From NCBI GenBank assembly GCA_964543905.1, contig CAZIZO010000002.1:62001-126000 (forward strand): a DNA stretch of 64,000 bases, given 5' to 3'. The notes below the pieces were generated by a model. It saw only the letters and a list, made by a program, of their open reading frames with translations. It ran no database searches and was not told where the DNA came from. The position numbers were made by a program, and so were the translations under genes. Below, in pieces: positions 41,417 to 51,004 of this stretch. The DNA comes from GCA-016699835 sp964543905 (lineage in GTDB: Bacteria; Planctomycetota; Phycisphaerae; Phycisphaerales; UBA1924). How positions within the stretch are numbered: the stretch's first letter is position 1; each line of letters opens with the position of its first letter.

Positions 41417-42973
41417 CTACGCCGCCAGGGCGGTGTCGGTGCCGGCGTGCCGGGCGACGAGTTCGTCGTAGGCGGCGAGGTCCATGGCGAGGACGAGGGG
41501 CACGAGTTGGGCGTCGAGTTGGCTGCCGGCGCTTCGGCGGAGTTCGTCCAAGACGCGGTCGCGGGCCATCGCGGGGCGGTACGAGCGCGTGGAACTCATC
41601 GCGTCGAAGGTATCGGCGACGGCGATGATGCGAGCGAGTTCGGGGATGCCCTGGGCGGAGAGCCCGCTCGGGTAGCCGCGCCCGTCCCATCGCTCGTGGT
41701 GATGGAGGACGCCCGGGAGGATGTCCTTGAGCAGAGGGATGTCGCGGAGGATGGTGTAGCCGATCTGGGGGTGGCGTTTGATCTGGTCGAACTCGGAATC
41801 GGAGAGGCGTCCAGCCTTGGTGAGGACGGCCTCGGGGACGCCGATCTTCCCGACGTCGTGGACGAGGCCGGCGATGCGGACGCGTTCGACGGCGTGATCC
41901 GAGTAGCCGGCGGCCTTGGCGATGGCGGCGGAGAGGTGCGCGACGCGTTCGGAATGCCCACGGGTGTAGCGGTCTTTGGCGTCGATGGCGGCGGTCAGGG
42001 CGTGGAGGGTGCCGAGGAAGAGGTCTTGCTGGGCTTCGTAGAGGGACACACTTTCCAGGAAAGACCCGACGAAGGCGGCGGCGGCTTCGAAGAGTTGGAG
42101 GTCGTAACTGCTGATGTGATGGTCGTGGCCGGACTTGGCGCCGGCGGCAATGAGGCCGGCACAGGTGGAATGGATGGTGACGCCCTGGGCGAGCACTTGG
42201 GGATGCGTGGGTGTCGAGAGGGTGAGATTGCCCTCGACGACCTGACCGGCGTGATCGGGGGGCAAGGATCGCATGAGGGCGCCGGTGCCGCGGTACAGGC
42301 GGTTGACGGGGCGTGGGGCGAGCCCGGCTTCAAACAGGCGGTCGGCGATGGCCCGCGGCAGGGCGTCGCCGGCGCCAAAGCGTGCGGCGACCCATCCGAA
42401 GTTCATGGTCTGGTGAAGGCGATCGACCACGATCTGAAGGAACTTCTCGGGGCGCGTGGGGTCGCGCATGGTTCGGCCGAGGGCGTAGAGGAGGTCGATG
42501 GTGTCGAAGGCTTCGCTGAGTTGGGTGGTGAAGTCGTCGATGGCGACAGCCTGCTCGTGCAAGGCCTGGAGGTCCTTGGCGGCAAGCACGAGGCACGCGA
42601 GGATCGCGGGCAGGGCCGAAGGCTCGACGGGCTGCAAGGCGGCGCGCTGGTGTTCGGGAATGCGGTCGAGTGCCCCGCGCTCGAGGGCGAAGGCAAGGAG
42701 TTCACAACATGACGCCTCGGACGAGGCGAGCGGGATGCGAAGAAGGTGGAGGCCCGGGGTGGGCGCGAGGATCTCGGCGACCGGGGTGGTCGTGAGTGGT
42801 GGAAGGTGGGCGATGATCGCGTCGAGACCAAGCGTGGCCGCGGCATGGTGGAGGTCGGGCGGCGCGTGGGGAGAGAGGCGTGCGGGTGCGTCGGCGCTCG
42901 ACTCCCATGGCAGGAGGCCGATCGCGAGGGCGCGCTGGGCGAGTTCGTGGATAGGGGATGAGGAGGCTGGCAC
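41417..42973 (-). CDS. HD-GYP cyclic di-GMP phosphodiesterase with GAF-like sensor
   Basis: A 518-residue cytoplasmic protein. About residues 150-310 look like a GAF-type sensor (LSEAFDTIDLLYALGRTM, RPEKFLQIVVDRLHQTMNFG). The C-terminal domain is a full HD-GYP: RYTRGHSERVAHLSAAIA, LVHDVGKIGVPEAVLTKAGR, KRHPQIGYTIL, GVLHHHERWDGRGYPSGL, LARIIAVADTFDAMSS. All metal ligands and the GYP loop are conserved, so hydrolysis of cyclic di-GMP is expected. It lies 12 bases downstream of a single-domain response regulator on the same strand, which probably acts in the same pathway. Confidence 0.92.
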   Translation of the reverse strand: MPASSSPIHELAQRALAIGLLPWESSADAPARLSPHAPPDLHHAAATLGLDAIIAHLPPLTTTPVAEILAPTPGLHLLRIPLASSEASCCELLAFALERGALDRIPEHQRAALQPVEPSALPAILACLVLAAKDLQALHEQAVAIDDFTTQLSEAFDTIDLLYALGRTMRDPTRPEKFLQIVVDRLHQTMNFGWVAARFGAGDALPRAIADRLFEAGLAPRPVNRLYRGTGALMRSLPPDHAGQVVEGNLTLSTPTHPQVLAQGVTIHSTCAGLIAAGAKSGHDHHISSYDLQLFEAAAAFVGSFLESVSLYEAQQDLFLGTLHALTAAIDAKDRYTRGHSERVAHLSAAIAKAAGYSDHAVERVRIAGLVHDVGKIGVPEAVLTKAGRLSDSEFDQIKRHPQIGYTILRDIPLLKDILPGVLHHHERWDGRGYPSGLSAQGIPELARIIAVADTFDAMSSTRSYRPAMARDRVLDELRRSAGSQLDAQLVPLVLAMDLAAYDELVARHAGTDTALAA

Positions 42974-42985
42974 GATGGGTGAAGA

Positions 42986-43405
42986 TCAGGCGGCGAGGGG
43001 CTTGGAATCGTCGGTCGAGATTGTTCCGGAGGACGGGGCGAGGAGGTCTTGGACCTTGAGGAGGAGTTGGCGAACGCCGAAGGGCTTGGGCATCAGTTCG
43101 CGGATGTTGGTGGCGGCGAGTTGGTCTGGCGTCAGGACGTAGCCCCTCGCGGTAAGCATGATGAGGGGGACGTCGCGTGTGGCCGGCGCGGCACGGAGTT
43201 GGATGGCCATTTCGATGCCGCTCATCACGGGCATCTGGAAGTCGGTGATGATGAGATCGGGCGGAGATTGCGCGGCGAGCACGAGCCCCTCTTCACCCGT
43301 GCGGGCTTCGCGAACCTGGAAGTTGGCGGACCGGAGTTTGCCGGCGACCATGGCGCGGATATGCAACTCGTCGTCACAGACCAAAATAAGGGGTGGGTTC
43401 GACAT
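42986..43405 (-). CDS. Single-domain response regulator (CheY-like)
   Basis: A 139-residue receiver. The acidic pocket is LVCDDELHIRA, the phosphoacceptor Asp lies in DLIITDFQMPVMSG, the signalling Thr in LIMLTARG and the Lys in LMPKPFGVRQLL. No output domain follows. ATG 43405 gives MSNPPLILVCDDE, the standard start; an in-frame ATG 28 codons upstream is less likely. The gene precedes the HD-GYP gene by 12 bases, so they are probably one operon with the receiver phosphorylated by an unlinked kinase. Confidence 0.9.
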   Translation of the reverse strand: MSNPPLILVCDDELHIRAMVAGKLRSANFQVREARTGEEGLVLAAQSPPDLIITDFQMPVMSGIEMAIQLRAAPATRDVPLIMLTARGYVLTPDQLAATNIRELMPKPFGVRQLLLKVQDLLAPSSGTISTDDSKPLAA

Positions 43406-43585
43406 GGTTGGTGCAGTTCCTCCGCACGAGCATCGGCTCAGGTGAGGGGTGGCTTTGGCGCAGGCGGCGAACATGATCGGGTTGTGCAAAGGTGACCGAC
43501 GATGCGTCAGCCGTCCCCGCCGGGATGGGGGAGGGCGTCATGGGAGCCGGATCGGTGGGGAGGCTCGCGGGGCGTAGGATCAGGC

Positions 43586-44344
43586 GTGATCAACTCAACG
43601 AACAACGTCGCGGATCGAGAGCGGGGATATCCGATGGTCGCCCGAGAAGGGTGGATGATCGTCGCGATCTTTGTGGCCGTGACGGCAGGGGCGACGTGGG
43701 GCACGGTGGCGTGGCTTGGCAGTTGGGGCTGGATCGTGGGCGCCTTGGGAGCGGCGCTGTGCGTGTGGTGCGTGTGGTTCTTTCGCGACCCGGTGCGGCG
43801 CGTGCCGGTTGATCCCAGCGCGGTGATCTGCCCCGCCGACGGGGTGGTGTGCCTGGTGGGAACGGGGTTGCCGCCCGCGGAACTGGGGATGGGCGCGATG
43901 GGCCCTATGGCGAAAGTGTGCGTCTTCATGAACGTCTTCAACGTGCACGTGAACCGGGCCCCCGTGGCGGGGAAGGTGGTGCGGGTGGCGCACCAGATGG
44001 GCAAGTTCTTGAACGCCGCCTACGACAAGGCCAGCGACGAGAACGAGCGATGCTCGCTGGTGCTGGAACGCGGAGACGGGACGACGGTGGTGGCGGTGCA
44101 GATCGCGGGCTTGGTGGCGCGGCGGATCATCTGCCGGGCGAGGGTGGGCGACCACCTGGGGGCGGGTGAGCGATACGGATTGATTCGCTTCGGGTCACGC
44201 GTGGACGTGTACCTGCCGGTGGGAAGTGCAATCTTGGCAAAGGTGGGCGAAAAGGTGGTGGCTGGGGAGACGATCCTGGCGCGCCTGGCATCGAGGGAGG
44301 GACACGTCGAGCGAGCGGAGGGTGCGTTGGCGGAGGCGCGGTGA
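43586..44344 (+). CDS. psd: Phosphatidylserine decarboxylase
   Basis: The enzyme makes phosphatidylethanolamine from phosphatidylserine. It belongs to the short form related to archaetidylserine decarboxylases. Two membrane helices lie at the N-terminus (MIVAIFVAVTAGATWGTVAW, WIVGALGAALCVWCVWFF), then FRDPVRRVPVDPSAVICPADG, VFMNVFNVHVNRAPVAGKV, and the self-cleavage region RFGSRVDVYLP, where the Gly-Ser bond is cut to form the pyruvoyl group. GTG 43586 has AGGA 6 bases upstream; ATG 43634 is an alternative. pssA starts 3 bases after the stop, so synthase and decarboxylase are co-translated. Confidence 0.9.
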   Translation: MINSTNNVADRERGYPMVAREGWMIVAIFVAVTAGATWGTVAWLGSWGWIVGALGAALCVWCVWFFRDPVRRVPVDPSAVICPADGVVCLVGTGLPPAELGMGAMGPMAKVCVFMNVFNVHVNRAPVAGKVVRVAHQMGKFLNAAYDKASDENERCSLVLERGDGTTVVAVQIAGLVARRIICRARVGDHLGAGERYGLIRFGSRVDVYLPVGSAILAKVGEKVVAGETILARLASREGHVERAEGALAEAR

Positions 44345-44347
44345 ACT

Positions 44348-45232
44348 ATGGGGCTTGACCACTCGGAGCGTCGTCGCGAGGTGCCGCTGCGTCGGCTGAT
44401 CCCGAACGTGATCACGACGGCGGCGCTCTGCTGCGGACTGGCCTCGCTGCACTTCTCGATTCGGGAGGAATGGAACCTCGCGATCCTGGCGATCTTGTTC
44501 TCCGCCATCTTTGATGCCCTGGACGGGCGGGCGGCGCGTCTGCTGCGGGTGACGAGCAAGTTCGGAGAGGTGCTCGACTCGCTGTCGGATTTCCTCTCGT
44601 TCGGGGTGGCGCCGGCGATGCTGATCTACAAGTGGCTGCTCGCGTCGGACCCGACCCCGAGCGTCGGGCGTGCGGCGCCCGATGATGTTCTTCGCCTCGC
44701 CGCGGTCACGACGTTCGCGTTGTGCTCGGCGATGCGCTTGGCGCGCTTCACCTCGGCGACGACCGAAGCGGCGACCGCGATGAAGGCGAACCCGAAGTTG
44801 GGGAACTATTTCACGGGAATGCCGACCCCCGCCGCGGGTGGCGCGGTGCTCATCCCGGTGATGGTGGAAACCTCGAAGCACACGCATTGGAGGCCGCCGG
44901 AATGGCTGGCGATCGCGCTGGCGTTCCTGATCGCGTTCCTGATGGTGAGTCGGGTGGCGATGTTCTCGTTCAAGAAACTGCGCGTGGCCAAGGGGTGGGT
45001 GGCGCCGATCCTGATCCTGGTGGGATTGACGGTGGTGTGCATGGTGAAGGACGTGTGGCTGACGTTGGCGGGTCTGGCGGGTCTGTACCTGCTGAGCCTG
45101 CCGCTGAGCGTGGTGATGCACCGGCGCGTGGTGGGCGCGGAGCGGGAGGGGGCGCCGACGGGATCGGGAGCAGACGGGTCGGAGGTGCCCGGGCGAACGG
45201 ACGCCGCAGAAAGTGCGGCAGGCGTCAGGTGA
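44348..45232 (+). CDS. pssA: CDP-diacylglycerol-serine O-phosphatidyltransferase (phosphatidylserine synthase)
   Basis: The enzyme joins CDP-diacylglycerol and serine. The family signature D-G-x2-A-R-x8-G-x3-D-x3-D is seen in FDALDGRAARLLRVTSKFGEVLDSLSD (read in two parts: FDALDGRAARLL then FGEVLDSLSD). The protein has about seven membrane segments, beginning RLIPNVITTAALCCGLASL, as in the pssA subclass of Gram-positive and planctomycete type. It follows psd by 3 bases. Its last 8 bases overlap the convergent response-regulator gene at 45225. A C-terminal extension of about 40 residues is charged and Gly-rich. Confidence 0.92.
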   Translation: MGLDHSERRREVPLRRLIPNVITTAALCCGLASLHFSIREEWNLAILAILFSAIFDALDGRAARLLRVTSKFGEVLDSLSDFLSFGVAPAMLIYKWLLASDPTPSVGRAAPDDVLRLAAVTTFALCSAMRLARFTSATTEAATAMKANPKLGNYFTGMPTPAAGGAVLIPVMVETSKHTHWRPPEWLAIALAFLIAFLMVSRVAMFSFKKLRVAKGWVAPILILVGLTVVCMVKDVWLTLAGLAGLYLLSLPLSVVMHRRVVGAEREGAPTGSGADGSEVPGRTDAAESAAGVR

Positions 45233-45686
45233 GCGAGGCCGATCCACCTGGATGGATCGCCGGATGGATGCACTGGGTCAGCAGCGTGGCGCGTGGCACC
45301 GGCTTGGTGAGGTAGGCGTCCGCTCCGGCTTCGAGGGCCTGCTCGCGCACGCAGCGGAAGGTGTCGGCGGTCACGGCGATGATCCGGACGGTCAGCCCCT
45401 GGGAGCGGAGTTGTCGGATCGCGTCCAGCCCCGAGAGGACGGGCAGACGCAGGTCCATCAAGATCAGGTCATAAGCAACGGCGAGGGCGCGAACAACGCC
45501 CTCCTGCCCATCCGAGGCGGCGTCACACGCCCACCCGTCGGACTCGAGCATGAGCGCGAAGAGTCGGCGAGCGTCGTCGTGGTCGTCCACCACGAGCGCG
45601 CGACGCGAGCGCGCCTCTCCAACGGGACGATGTGACGAAGATGGCAAATCTCCGATCTCGGACGATCTCTCGGTTTCTCGACTCAC
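45225..45686 (-). CDS. Single-domain response regulator
   Basis: A 153-residue receiver with a disordered N-terminal part of about 28 residues, then ALVVDDHDDARRLFALML, the phosphoacceptor Asp in DLILMDLRLPVLSGLDAI, the Thr in IIAVTADTF and the Lys in YLTKPVPRATLL. No output domain. The convergent overlap with pssA (8 bases) is unusual but short. It is not clearly in an operon with another gene; the OPT transporter gene lies 139 bases upstream on the same strand. Confidence 0.88.
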   Translation of the reverse strand: MSRETERSSEIGDLPSSSHRPVGEARSRRALVVDDHDDARRLFALMLESDGWACDAASDGQEGVVRALAVAYDLILMDLRLPVLSGLDAIRQLRSQGLTVRIIAVTADTFRCVREQALEAGADAYLTKPVPRATLLTQCIHPAIHPGGSASLT

Positions 45687-45825
45687 GCTCTCACCCTACC
45701 TTGGGTTGGACTTCACCCAAAAACGTGGGATGAGTATCGGTCCGATGAGGCCGCTCGATAGGAGTTTTTGCCTAAAAAGATGCGTGCCTCTGCGGAGACA
45801 AGGACTTACGTCACACAAAAACGAG

Positions 45826-47898
45826 TTATTTCCCTGCAAGGAGCCCCATGGCGGTCGCGGTCATGGCGATCACCGCCTTGATGAGGGATTCCCCCGCGAT
45901 CAGGCCCGAGGCCGTGGCGATGGAGAACTTGTCCGAACTCTTTCGATGGGTAATCTCCCAGATCCAGCCCAGGATGGCGCCGGCGAGGAAGCCCATCGCA
46001 CTGCTGAAGGGGATCACCCACGAGAGCCCCAGCCCCATGGCGGATGGAAGATACTTCCGAATGCTCGGCGGGGCCACACGCTCCATCAGCGGGAGCATCA
46101 CCCCCACGACCGCACCTATCAGGATCGCCCACTTCGCCGAGACGGGGAGGTAATCCAGCCCTTGCGTCAGCACGCGCGCGACGGCGGCCCATTGTTGAGT
46201 GCCCGGGGCCGGGAACTTCTCCAGGGCCGCCTTCGTCGGGACCATGAGGAACCAGACAGGGACGATCACGATCGTCCCGAAGAAGACCCCGAAGAACTGC
46301 GCCAGGAACTGACGCCGAGGGTTCGCGCCCAGCAGGTAGCCGGACTTGAGATCGGTCAGCAGGTCGGCGGCGCTGCTGGCGCTGTTCGCGGCGATCCCGG
46401 CCGAAGCAAGGTTGGGGATGATCTGCTTGGGGTGGAAGACGGCGAACATCAGTTGCATGACCTTGCCCATCGCGCCGATCGGCGTCGTGTCCGTCTCGCC
46501 GGTGGCTCGGCACGCGACCAGGCCCAGGACAAAGGACATCGCGATGGCGATCAGCCCGGCCCACCACTCGATCTTGAACGCGACGATCTGCACGAACAGC
46601 ATCACGATCGTGATCGGAATCATCCCGACGATCATCCAGGACGTCGGAACTTCAATCTTCTTCATCGCCTCGGCCTCCCCCGCGGGAGCGTCGCCGCCCG
46701 TGCCGGCACGCAACCCCGTGAACGCGCGGGCGATCGTCTTCCATTGCATGGCGACGGCGGTCAGGCTGGCGCAGACCATGACGGCGGTGCCACCCCAAAG
46801 GGACCAGACCGTGAAGCGAATGTGCGTGCCGCCGGCGTTGATGTCGATGTTCCGGACGACCTCCTTGGAATAGGTCGCCTTGTCGTAGACGAAGGCGCCG
46901 GCCGCATCCTTGACCCACCCGGTGCCCTGCACGAGGAGGTCCTTCTCGAGAAGCCACGGGCCGACGACCCAGTACAGGAGTGCGGAACCGGCGAACATGG
47001 AGAGGCACACGCGGAGACGGGTGATGATGCCGGCGGCGATCAGGAGCACGCTGGGCTCAAAGCCGAAGGCCACGGGCTTGAGCCCGTGGTACGTCCCGAA
47101 GCCGTCGTGGGGCAGCATCTCGGGAAGGCGGATGTTGAACAAGGCGCCCTTGACCTTGTCGAAAAACTTGTCCAGAAAGTTGAGGGTGCCTTCGCCGGTG
47201 TTGAGGATCCCGACGATCGCGCCGAAGAAGATCCCGGCGATCAGCACATACGCCTTGTGAAGCGCGTCCGCGGATTGGCTGTAGAGGCTGCGGAGGGTGA
47301 CGGCGGACGCAACCCCCGAGGGGAATCGCAACTGCTCCTGATTGATCATCTGGCGCTTGAGCGGGATGGCGAGGAAAACGCCCATGAGCGCGGTGCAGAG
47401 CGTGAAGATGACGACGACCCAGACGGGCTGGATATCCCAACTCTTGATGTCGGCGGCGGTTTGACCTTCGCCGGGCTCGGCGAGAAGGAGGAGGGCGCCG
47501 AACATGGTGGCGAGGGTCGAGCCCGTCGAGTACCCCGCCGCGGAGGCGGTGGACTGCATGCAGTTGTTCTCGAGCACAGACATCTGGGAGAGCCGCCCCC
47601 CGGTCAGGGCGCGGAGCGCGTTCCAGATGACGAACGACATGACGCACGCGGTGATGGCCACGCCGAAGGCCCAGCCGATGGCGAGGGTGGTGTAGAGATT
47701 CGAGGCCGCCATGAGCATCCCGAGGATGCCGCCCATCACGACGGCTCGCAGGGTCAGTTGGGGCATCTTGTCGCCCTGGTACACATGGCGATACCAGTGC
47801 TGGTCTTTCTGCTCGGGTGTGGCGTTCTCAGGGAAGGGGGGCATCCCCTCGGGAAAGCCGTTGGTCTCGGTGGACGACGAATCGGTGATGGCGGCCAT
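45826..47898 (-). CDS. OPT family oligopeptide transporter
   Basis: A 690-residue inner-membrane protein with about 15 membrane segments. It contains LTLRAVVMGGILGMLMAASN and LYTTLAIGWAFGVAITACV near the N-terminus, MSVLENNCMQSTASAAGYST (a conserved motif of the family), then QEQLRFPSGVASAVTLRSL and, near the C-terminus, LSWVIPFSSAMGFLAGAILG. OPT proteins import small peptides or metal chelates by proton coupling. Length fits the prokaryotic group (about 600-700). It stands in the same direction as, and 120 bases downstream of, the amine oxidase gene. Confidence 0.92.
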   Translation of the reverse strand: MAAITDSSSTETNGFPEGMPPFPENATPEQKDQHWYRHVYQGDKMPQLTLRAVVMGGILGMLMAASNLYTTLAIGWAFGVAITACVMSFVIWNALRALTGGRLSQMSVLENNCMQSTASAAGYSTGSTLATMFGALLLLAEPGEGQTAADIKSWDIQPVWVVVIFTLCTALMGVFLAIPLKRQMINQEQLRFPSGVASAVTLRSLYSQSADALHKAYVLIAGIFFGAIVGILNTGEGTLNFLDKFFDKVKGALFNIRLPEMLPHDGFGTYHGLKPVAFGFEPSVLLIAAGIITRLRVCLSMFAGSALLYWVVGPWLLEKDLLVQGTGWVKDAAGAFVYDKATYSKEVVRNIDINAGGTHIRFTVWSLWGGTAVMVCASLTAVAMQWKTIARAFTGLRAGTGGDAPAGEAEAMKKIEVPTSWMIVGMIPITIVMLFVQIVAFKIEWWAGLIAIAMSFVLGLVACRATGETDTTPIGAMGKVMQLMFAVFHPKQIIPNLASAGIAANSASSAADLLTDLKSGYLLGANPRRQFLAQFFGVFFGTIVIVPVWFLMVPTKAALEKFPAPGTQQWAAVARVLTQGLDYLPVSAKWAILIGAVVGVMLPLMERVAPPSIRKYLPSAMGLGLSWVIPFSSAMGFLAGAILGWIWEITHRKSSDKFSIATASGLIAGESLIKAVIAMTATAMGLLAGK

Positions 47899-48018
47899 GC
47901 GCGTGGAATCCCTTCAGCGCCCGGATCAGGGCGCGCGGGCATGATACCGCATCTCCGGGCGACGTGCCGTGCGTTGCGTTCAGGGATTTGTACGGAATCA
48001 CGAAGGCGATCTTCGGCG

Positions 48019-49584
48019 CTACTTGGTCCCGGCGGGTGCGAGTTCGTTCTTAGGCTCGACCTTGGATTTGGGCTCGGGCTTGACCTCGGGCTTGGCAAGC
48101 CCATCTCGCTCGGCCAGACGCTTGGCGAGCATAACCCCGGCGTCGAGCGCGCCCTCCATGTAGCCCACGAAGCGATAGGAGGCGGCCTCAGAAGCGAAGT
48201 GGAGGTTGCCGAACCCCTTGCGGAGCATGGGGCCAACGGTGGTGACTTCGCCCGGAGCGGGAAAGGAATACCCCGCGCCGACCCACTGGAACTTGGGCCA
48301 TGGCATGAGGCGAGCCTTCACAAAGTTGTCCCTGAAGCCCGGGAAGACGGGATCAAGGCGATCGGCGTAGAACTTGTCGAGCCCTTCACCCATGGCGGCC
48401 ATGCAGGCGTCGGCGGAAGGGCCGCCGGAGAATCCGACCATGCAGGCGTCGTCGCTGCCCCTTTGCTCGTCGGCGCCCCACTGCCCGTCGGTACCCTCCC
48501 AGGTCATGTTGACCTCGCCGTCGGAGAGGGAGTCCGGAGCGAGTTTGGCGTCTTCCCAAAACTTCTTCTTGAAGTGGATGAGGTATTTGATGTTGCTGCC
48601 CATCTGGGGCTTGAAGGCTTCGGGGAGGCCCGGGGAAATCTGGATCTTGCGCCACACGGCGGGTGAGATCGCGAGGACGACGTCGTCGCACTCGATCGTG
48701 CGCCCGTCGCGCCCCGTCACGACCATCTTGTCGCCCTTGTGGTCGATCGATTGGCAGGCGACGTTGAGGGCGATGCGTTCCTGACCGACCGCCTCCGCGA
48801 GTTTCTTGGCCAGTTGATCATTGCCTCCCTTGCACCGATACACCTCGCTGTCGGTCCAATACTTCTCCAGCCCTCCACCCTTCACCTGGCACAAGTTCCC
48901 GAGATAACTCTGTCGCGCGGGTGGGGCGCCGTTGTCGGCAAGGAGGGTGGCGAGGACGCCGAGTTTCGCGGTCGGACTCACATCGAGTTCTTTCGCCCAT
49001 GCGGCGGAGGATCGGTTGTCGAGTTCGACGGCCTTGGGTGATGTCCAGGGCTCGTAGTCATTGATGTCCTTCGCGTCGTCGTTCATGCGCGAGAAGGCGG
49101 TGTCCATATCGTGGAAAAGTTTCTCGAGTTCGTCCTTGGGGACGCGCTTGCCCCCGAGGATGACGGGCGATTCGCAGTCTTCACACTCGGAGACATCGAG
49201 GAACTCGAGGTGGAACTTCTCGGCATAAGCGACCCAGTTGAGGTGGTTGGAGCCGATGAGTTCGGCGCCGCCCTCGACGTTCTTGCCGGGGATGAAGTCG
49301 TTGAGGGAAAGGACGCGGCCGCCGACCCGATTGGTGGCTTCGAGCACCGTGACGTCGTACCCGGCGGCGAGGAGTTCGTGGGCGCAGGCGAGACCCGAGA
49401 ACCCGGCGCCGACGACCACGACCCGCTTGCCCGCGGAGCGGGGGCGACGCAAGGCATAGGCCGGTCCAGAGAGGAGCAGGGAACCGGCGAGCACGGCGGA
49501 CATCTTCAGGGCGTCGCGTCGCGAGGCGTGGAAGCGATCGGGCTGGAACTTGCGGAGCAGACGCGCGTAGAGCGAGGTGGTCAT
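48019..49584 (-). CDS. Tat-exported flavin amine oxidase
   Basis: ATG 49584 follows AAGGAG by 7 bases. The N-terminus has a twin-arginine signal (SRRDALKMSAVLAGSLLL), so the folded flavoprotein is exported. Then comes the FAD fold RVVVVGAGFSGLACAHELL and the amine-oxidase motif VLEATNRVGGRVLSLND. Other typical regions are YRCKGGNDQLAKKLAEAVG, DDVVLAISPAVW and the C-terminal FAD contact NLHFASEAASYRFVGYMEGA. Substrate could be polyamines or aromatic amines. The last 25 residues are a Lys/Glu/Pro-rich tail (KPEVKPEPKSKVEPKNELAP). It lies 65 bases after an unknown secreted-protein gene and is probably in one operon with it. Confidence 0.9.
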   Translation of the reverse strand: MTTSLYARLLRKFQPDRFHASRRDALKMSAVLAGSLLLSGPAYALRRPRSAGKRVVVVGAGFSGLACAHELLAAGYDVTVLEATNRVGGRVLSLNDFIPGKNVEGGAELIGSNHLNWVAYAEKFHLEFLDVSECEDCESPVILGGKRVPKDELEKLFHDMDTAFSRMNDDAKDINDYEPWTSPKAVELDNRSSAAWAKELDVSPTAKLGVLATLLADNGAPPARQSYLGNLCQVKGGGLEKYWTDSEVYRCKGGNDQLAKKLAEAVGQERIALNVACQSIDHKGDKMVVTGRDGRTIECDDVVLAISPAVWRKIQISPGLPEAFKPQMGSNIKYLIHFKKKFWEDAKLAPDSLSDGEVNMTWEGTDGQWGADEQRGSDDACMVGFSGGPSADACMAAMGEGLDKFYADRLDPVFPGFRDNFVKARLMPWPKFQWVGAGYSFPAPGEVTTVGPMLRKGFGNLHFASEAASYRFVGYMEGALDAGVMLAKRLAERDGLAKPEVKPEPKSKVEPKNELAPAGTK

Positions 49585-49649
49585 CGTGGGTCTCCTTGAA
49601 AACCGCCCGGCGCGCTTCCGCGACGGGCGATGGATTCCATCAAGCGAGA

Positions 49650-50774
49650 TCACTCGTCGTTCGTCGGGCCGACGCAGATCATCCACAGTTTGAAGAAGTT
49701 GACGATCTGCTGCTTGGTGAGTTTGTTGGCGTGGAGGTTGTAGTTGACCTTGCTGGAGGCGGGCAACTCGGACCCGGCCACCATGGAGTCCACGTAGGAA
49801 ATGCGCCCCGTCAGGCACGGGATCGAGTTGTCGACGGCGAAGAAGGCGTCTTCGTCGCTCATCTTCTTGAAAGCGTCGGCCTCGCTCTTGGGGGCCTTGT
49901 TCTTTTCCTCGTTGAAGCGGAGATTGAACTCGTAGTAGCCCTTGCCGTTGCTCGCGCGCTGGGGGTCCTCGACCCACTTGATCGAGCCGGTGACCACATC
50001 TTCGATCTGCTTCCCATCAACGGTGTAGGAGAACCGAATCCCATCGGTGTACCAGTTGGACGTTTCATAGTCGTAATCGAGTCGCCCATTCACGATGGTG
50101 TTGGGATAGTTCTCGCTGGGGCCCTTGGCGAGTTTGATCTGCTCGAAGCGCATGGGGTCGGACTTCTTGACCACAACCTTCACCTCGCGGTCCCCGATCA
50201 GACGCTTAAAGGTGTACTCGGCAAGGTTCTCCTTCTTGAGCGCCTTGCCCATCAGTCGACCACCAAACTTCTCCTCAAAGCCGCTGGCGGAGCCGGCGGC
50301 ATCGACCTTCATCCGGAGCGGGCTCTCCTGGGCCGCTCCACCCGCCAGGTCGTAGGCGCCGCTGGCCTCGTCGATCGGGACCGTGCCCGCCCACTTCCCC
50401 ACGACCTTCTTCTGCTTCGGATCGCGCGGGTTGATGACGGCAAGGTCAAGGCTATAAGCGATCTGGGCGCTCTGCTGCTTCTTCGCCAGCAGTTTCGAGA
50501 AGAGGTTGGGTTGTCGAGTGACTTCGCCCGTGTACGCGGTGGTCTTGGCGACGGTGATGTCCACCTTGTACTTGTCCTTCGCGCCCTTGGCGGGGGAGCC
50601 CTCCTTGAGATCACCGCTGGTGTCCTTGGTGGTGCGGGTGTTGTAGTCGATCTGCATGGTGCCGACGATCACGTCATCCTCGGTGATCGTGTTGTCGGTC
50701 TGCGCCAGCGCCAGCCCGGAGCACGCGAGTGACGCGGCGGCAAAGGTGGCGAACGCCTTTCGAGTCAGGATCAT
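49650..50774 (-). CDS. Secreted protein of unknown function upstream of the amine oxidase
   Basis: The start ATG 50774 follows AAGGAG by 6 bases; an in-frame ATG at 50780 has the site directly abutting. Residues 1-20 form a signal peptide (RKAFATFAAASLACSGLALAQ with the first residue included). The 350-residue mature part is hydrophilic and beta-rich, with repeated strands such as VIVGTMQIDYNTRTTKD, RLDYDYETSNWYTDGIRFSY and GYYEFNLRFNEEKNK, and a C-terminal KLTKQQIVNFFKLWMICVGP. I do not recognise a family; it may bind a substrate for the neighbouring oxidase. Spacing of 65 bases and shared direction suggest an operon. Confidence 0.75.
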   Translation of the reverse strand: MILTRKAFATFAAASLACSGLALAQTDNTITEDDVIVGTMQIDYNTRTTKDTSGDLKEGSPAKGAKDKYKVDITVAKTTAYTGEVTRQPNLFSKLLAKKQQSAQIAYSLDLAVINPRDPKQKKVVGKWAGTVPIDEASGAYDLAGGAAQESPLRMKVDAAGSASGFEEKFGGRLMGKALKKENLAEYTFKRLIGDREVKVVVKKSDPMRFEQIKLAKGPSENYPNTIVNGRLDYDYETSNWYTDGIRFSYTVDGKQIEDVVTGSIKWVEDPQRASNGKGYYEFNLRFNEEKNKAPKSEADAFKKMSDEDAFFAVDNSIPCLTGRISYVDSMVAGSELPASSKVNYNLHANKLTKQQIVNFFKLWMICVGPTNDE

Positions 50775-51004
50775 GGTCATCTCCTTCGTGGGCACGCGGT
50801 GTGCGGGCCCGGGGTGCGATCGATCGTCCACGCCGCGGGTCGCGACGTGAGCAATCAGCCTATCACGGATGTTCTCGTACGACAAATGCGTGGTTTGGTT
50901 ACGTTTGGGCAAAAGAAATGCGACCGGGGCCACGAGGGCGCCCGGCCGCGGAGGGGGTCTTCGGGTTCGTCGTGGCTGGTATCGCGCCAGACGTCTTGAG
51001 GGCG

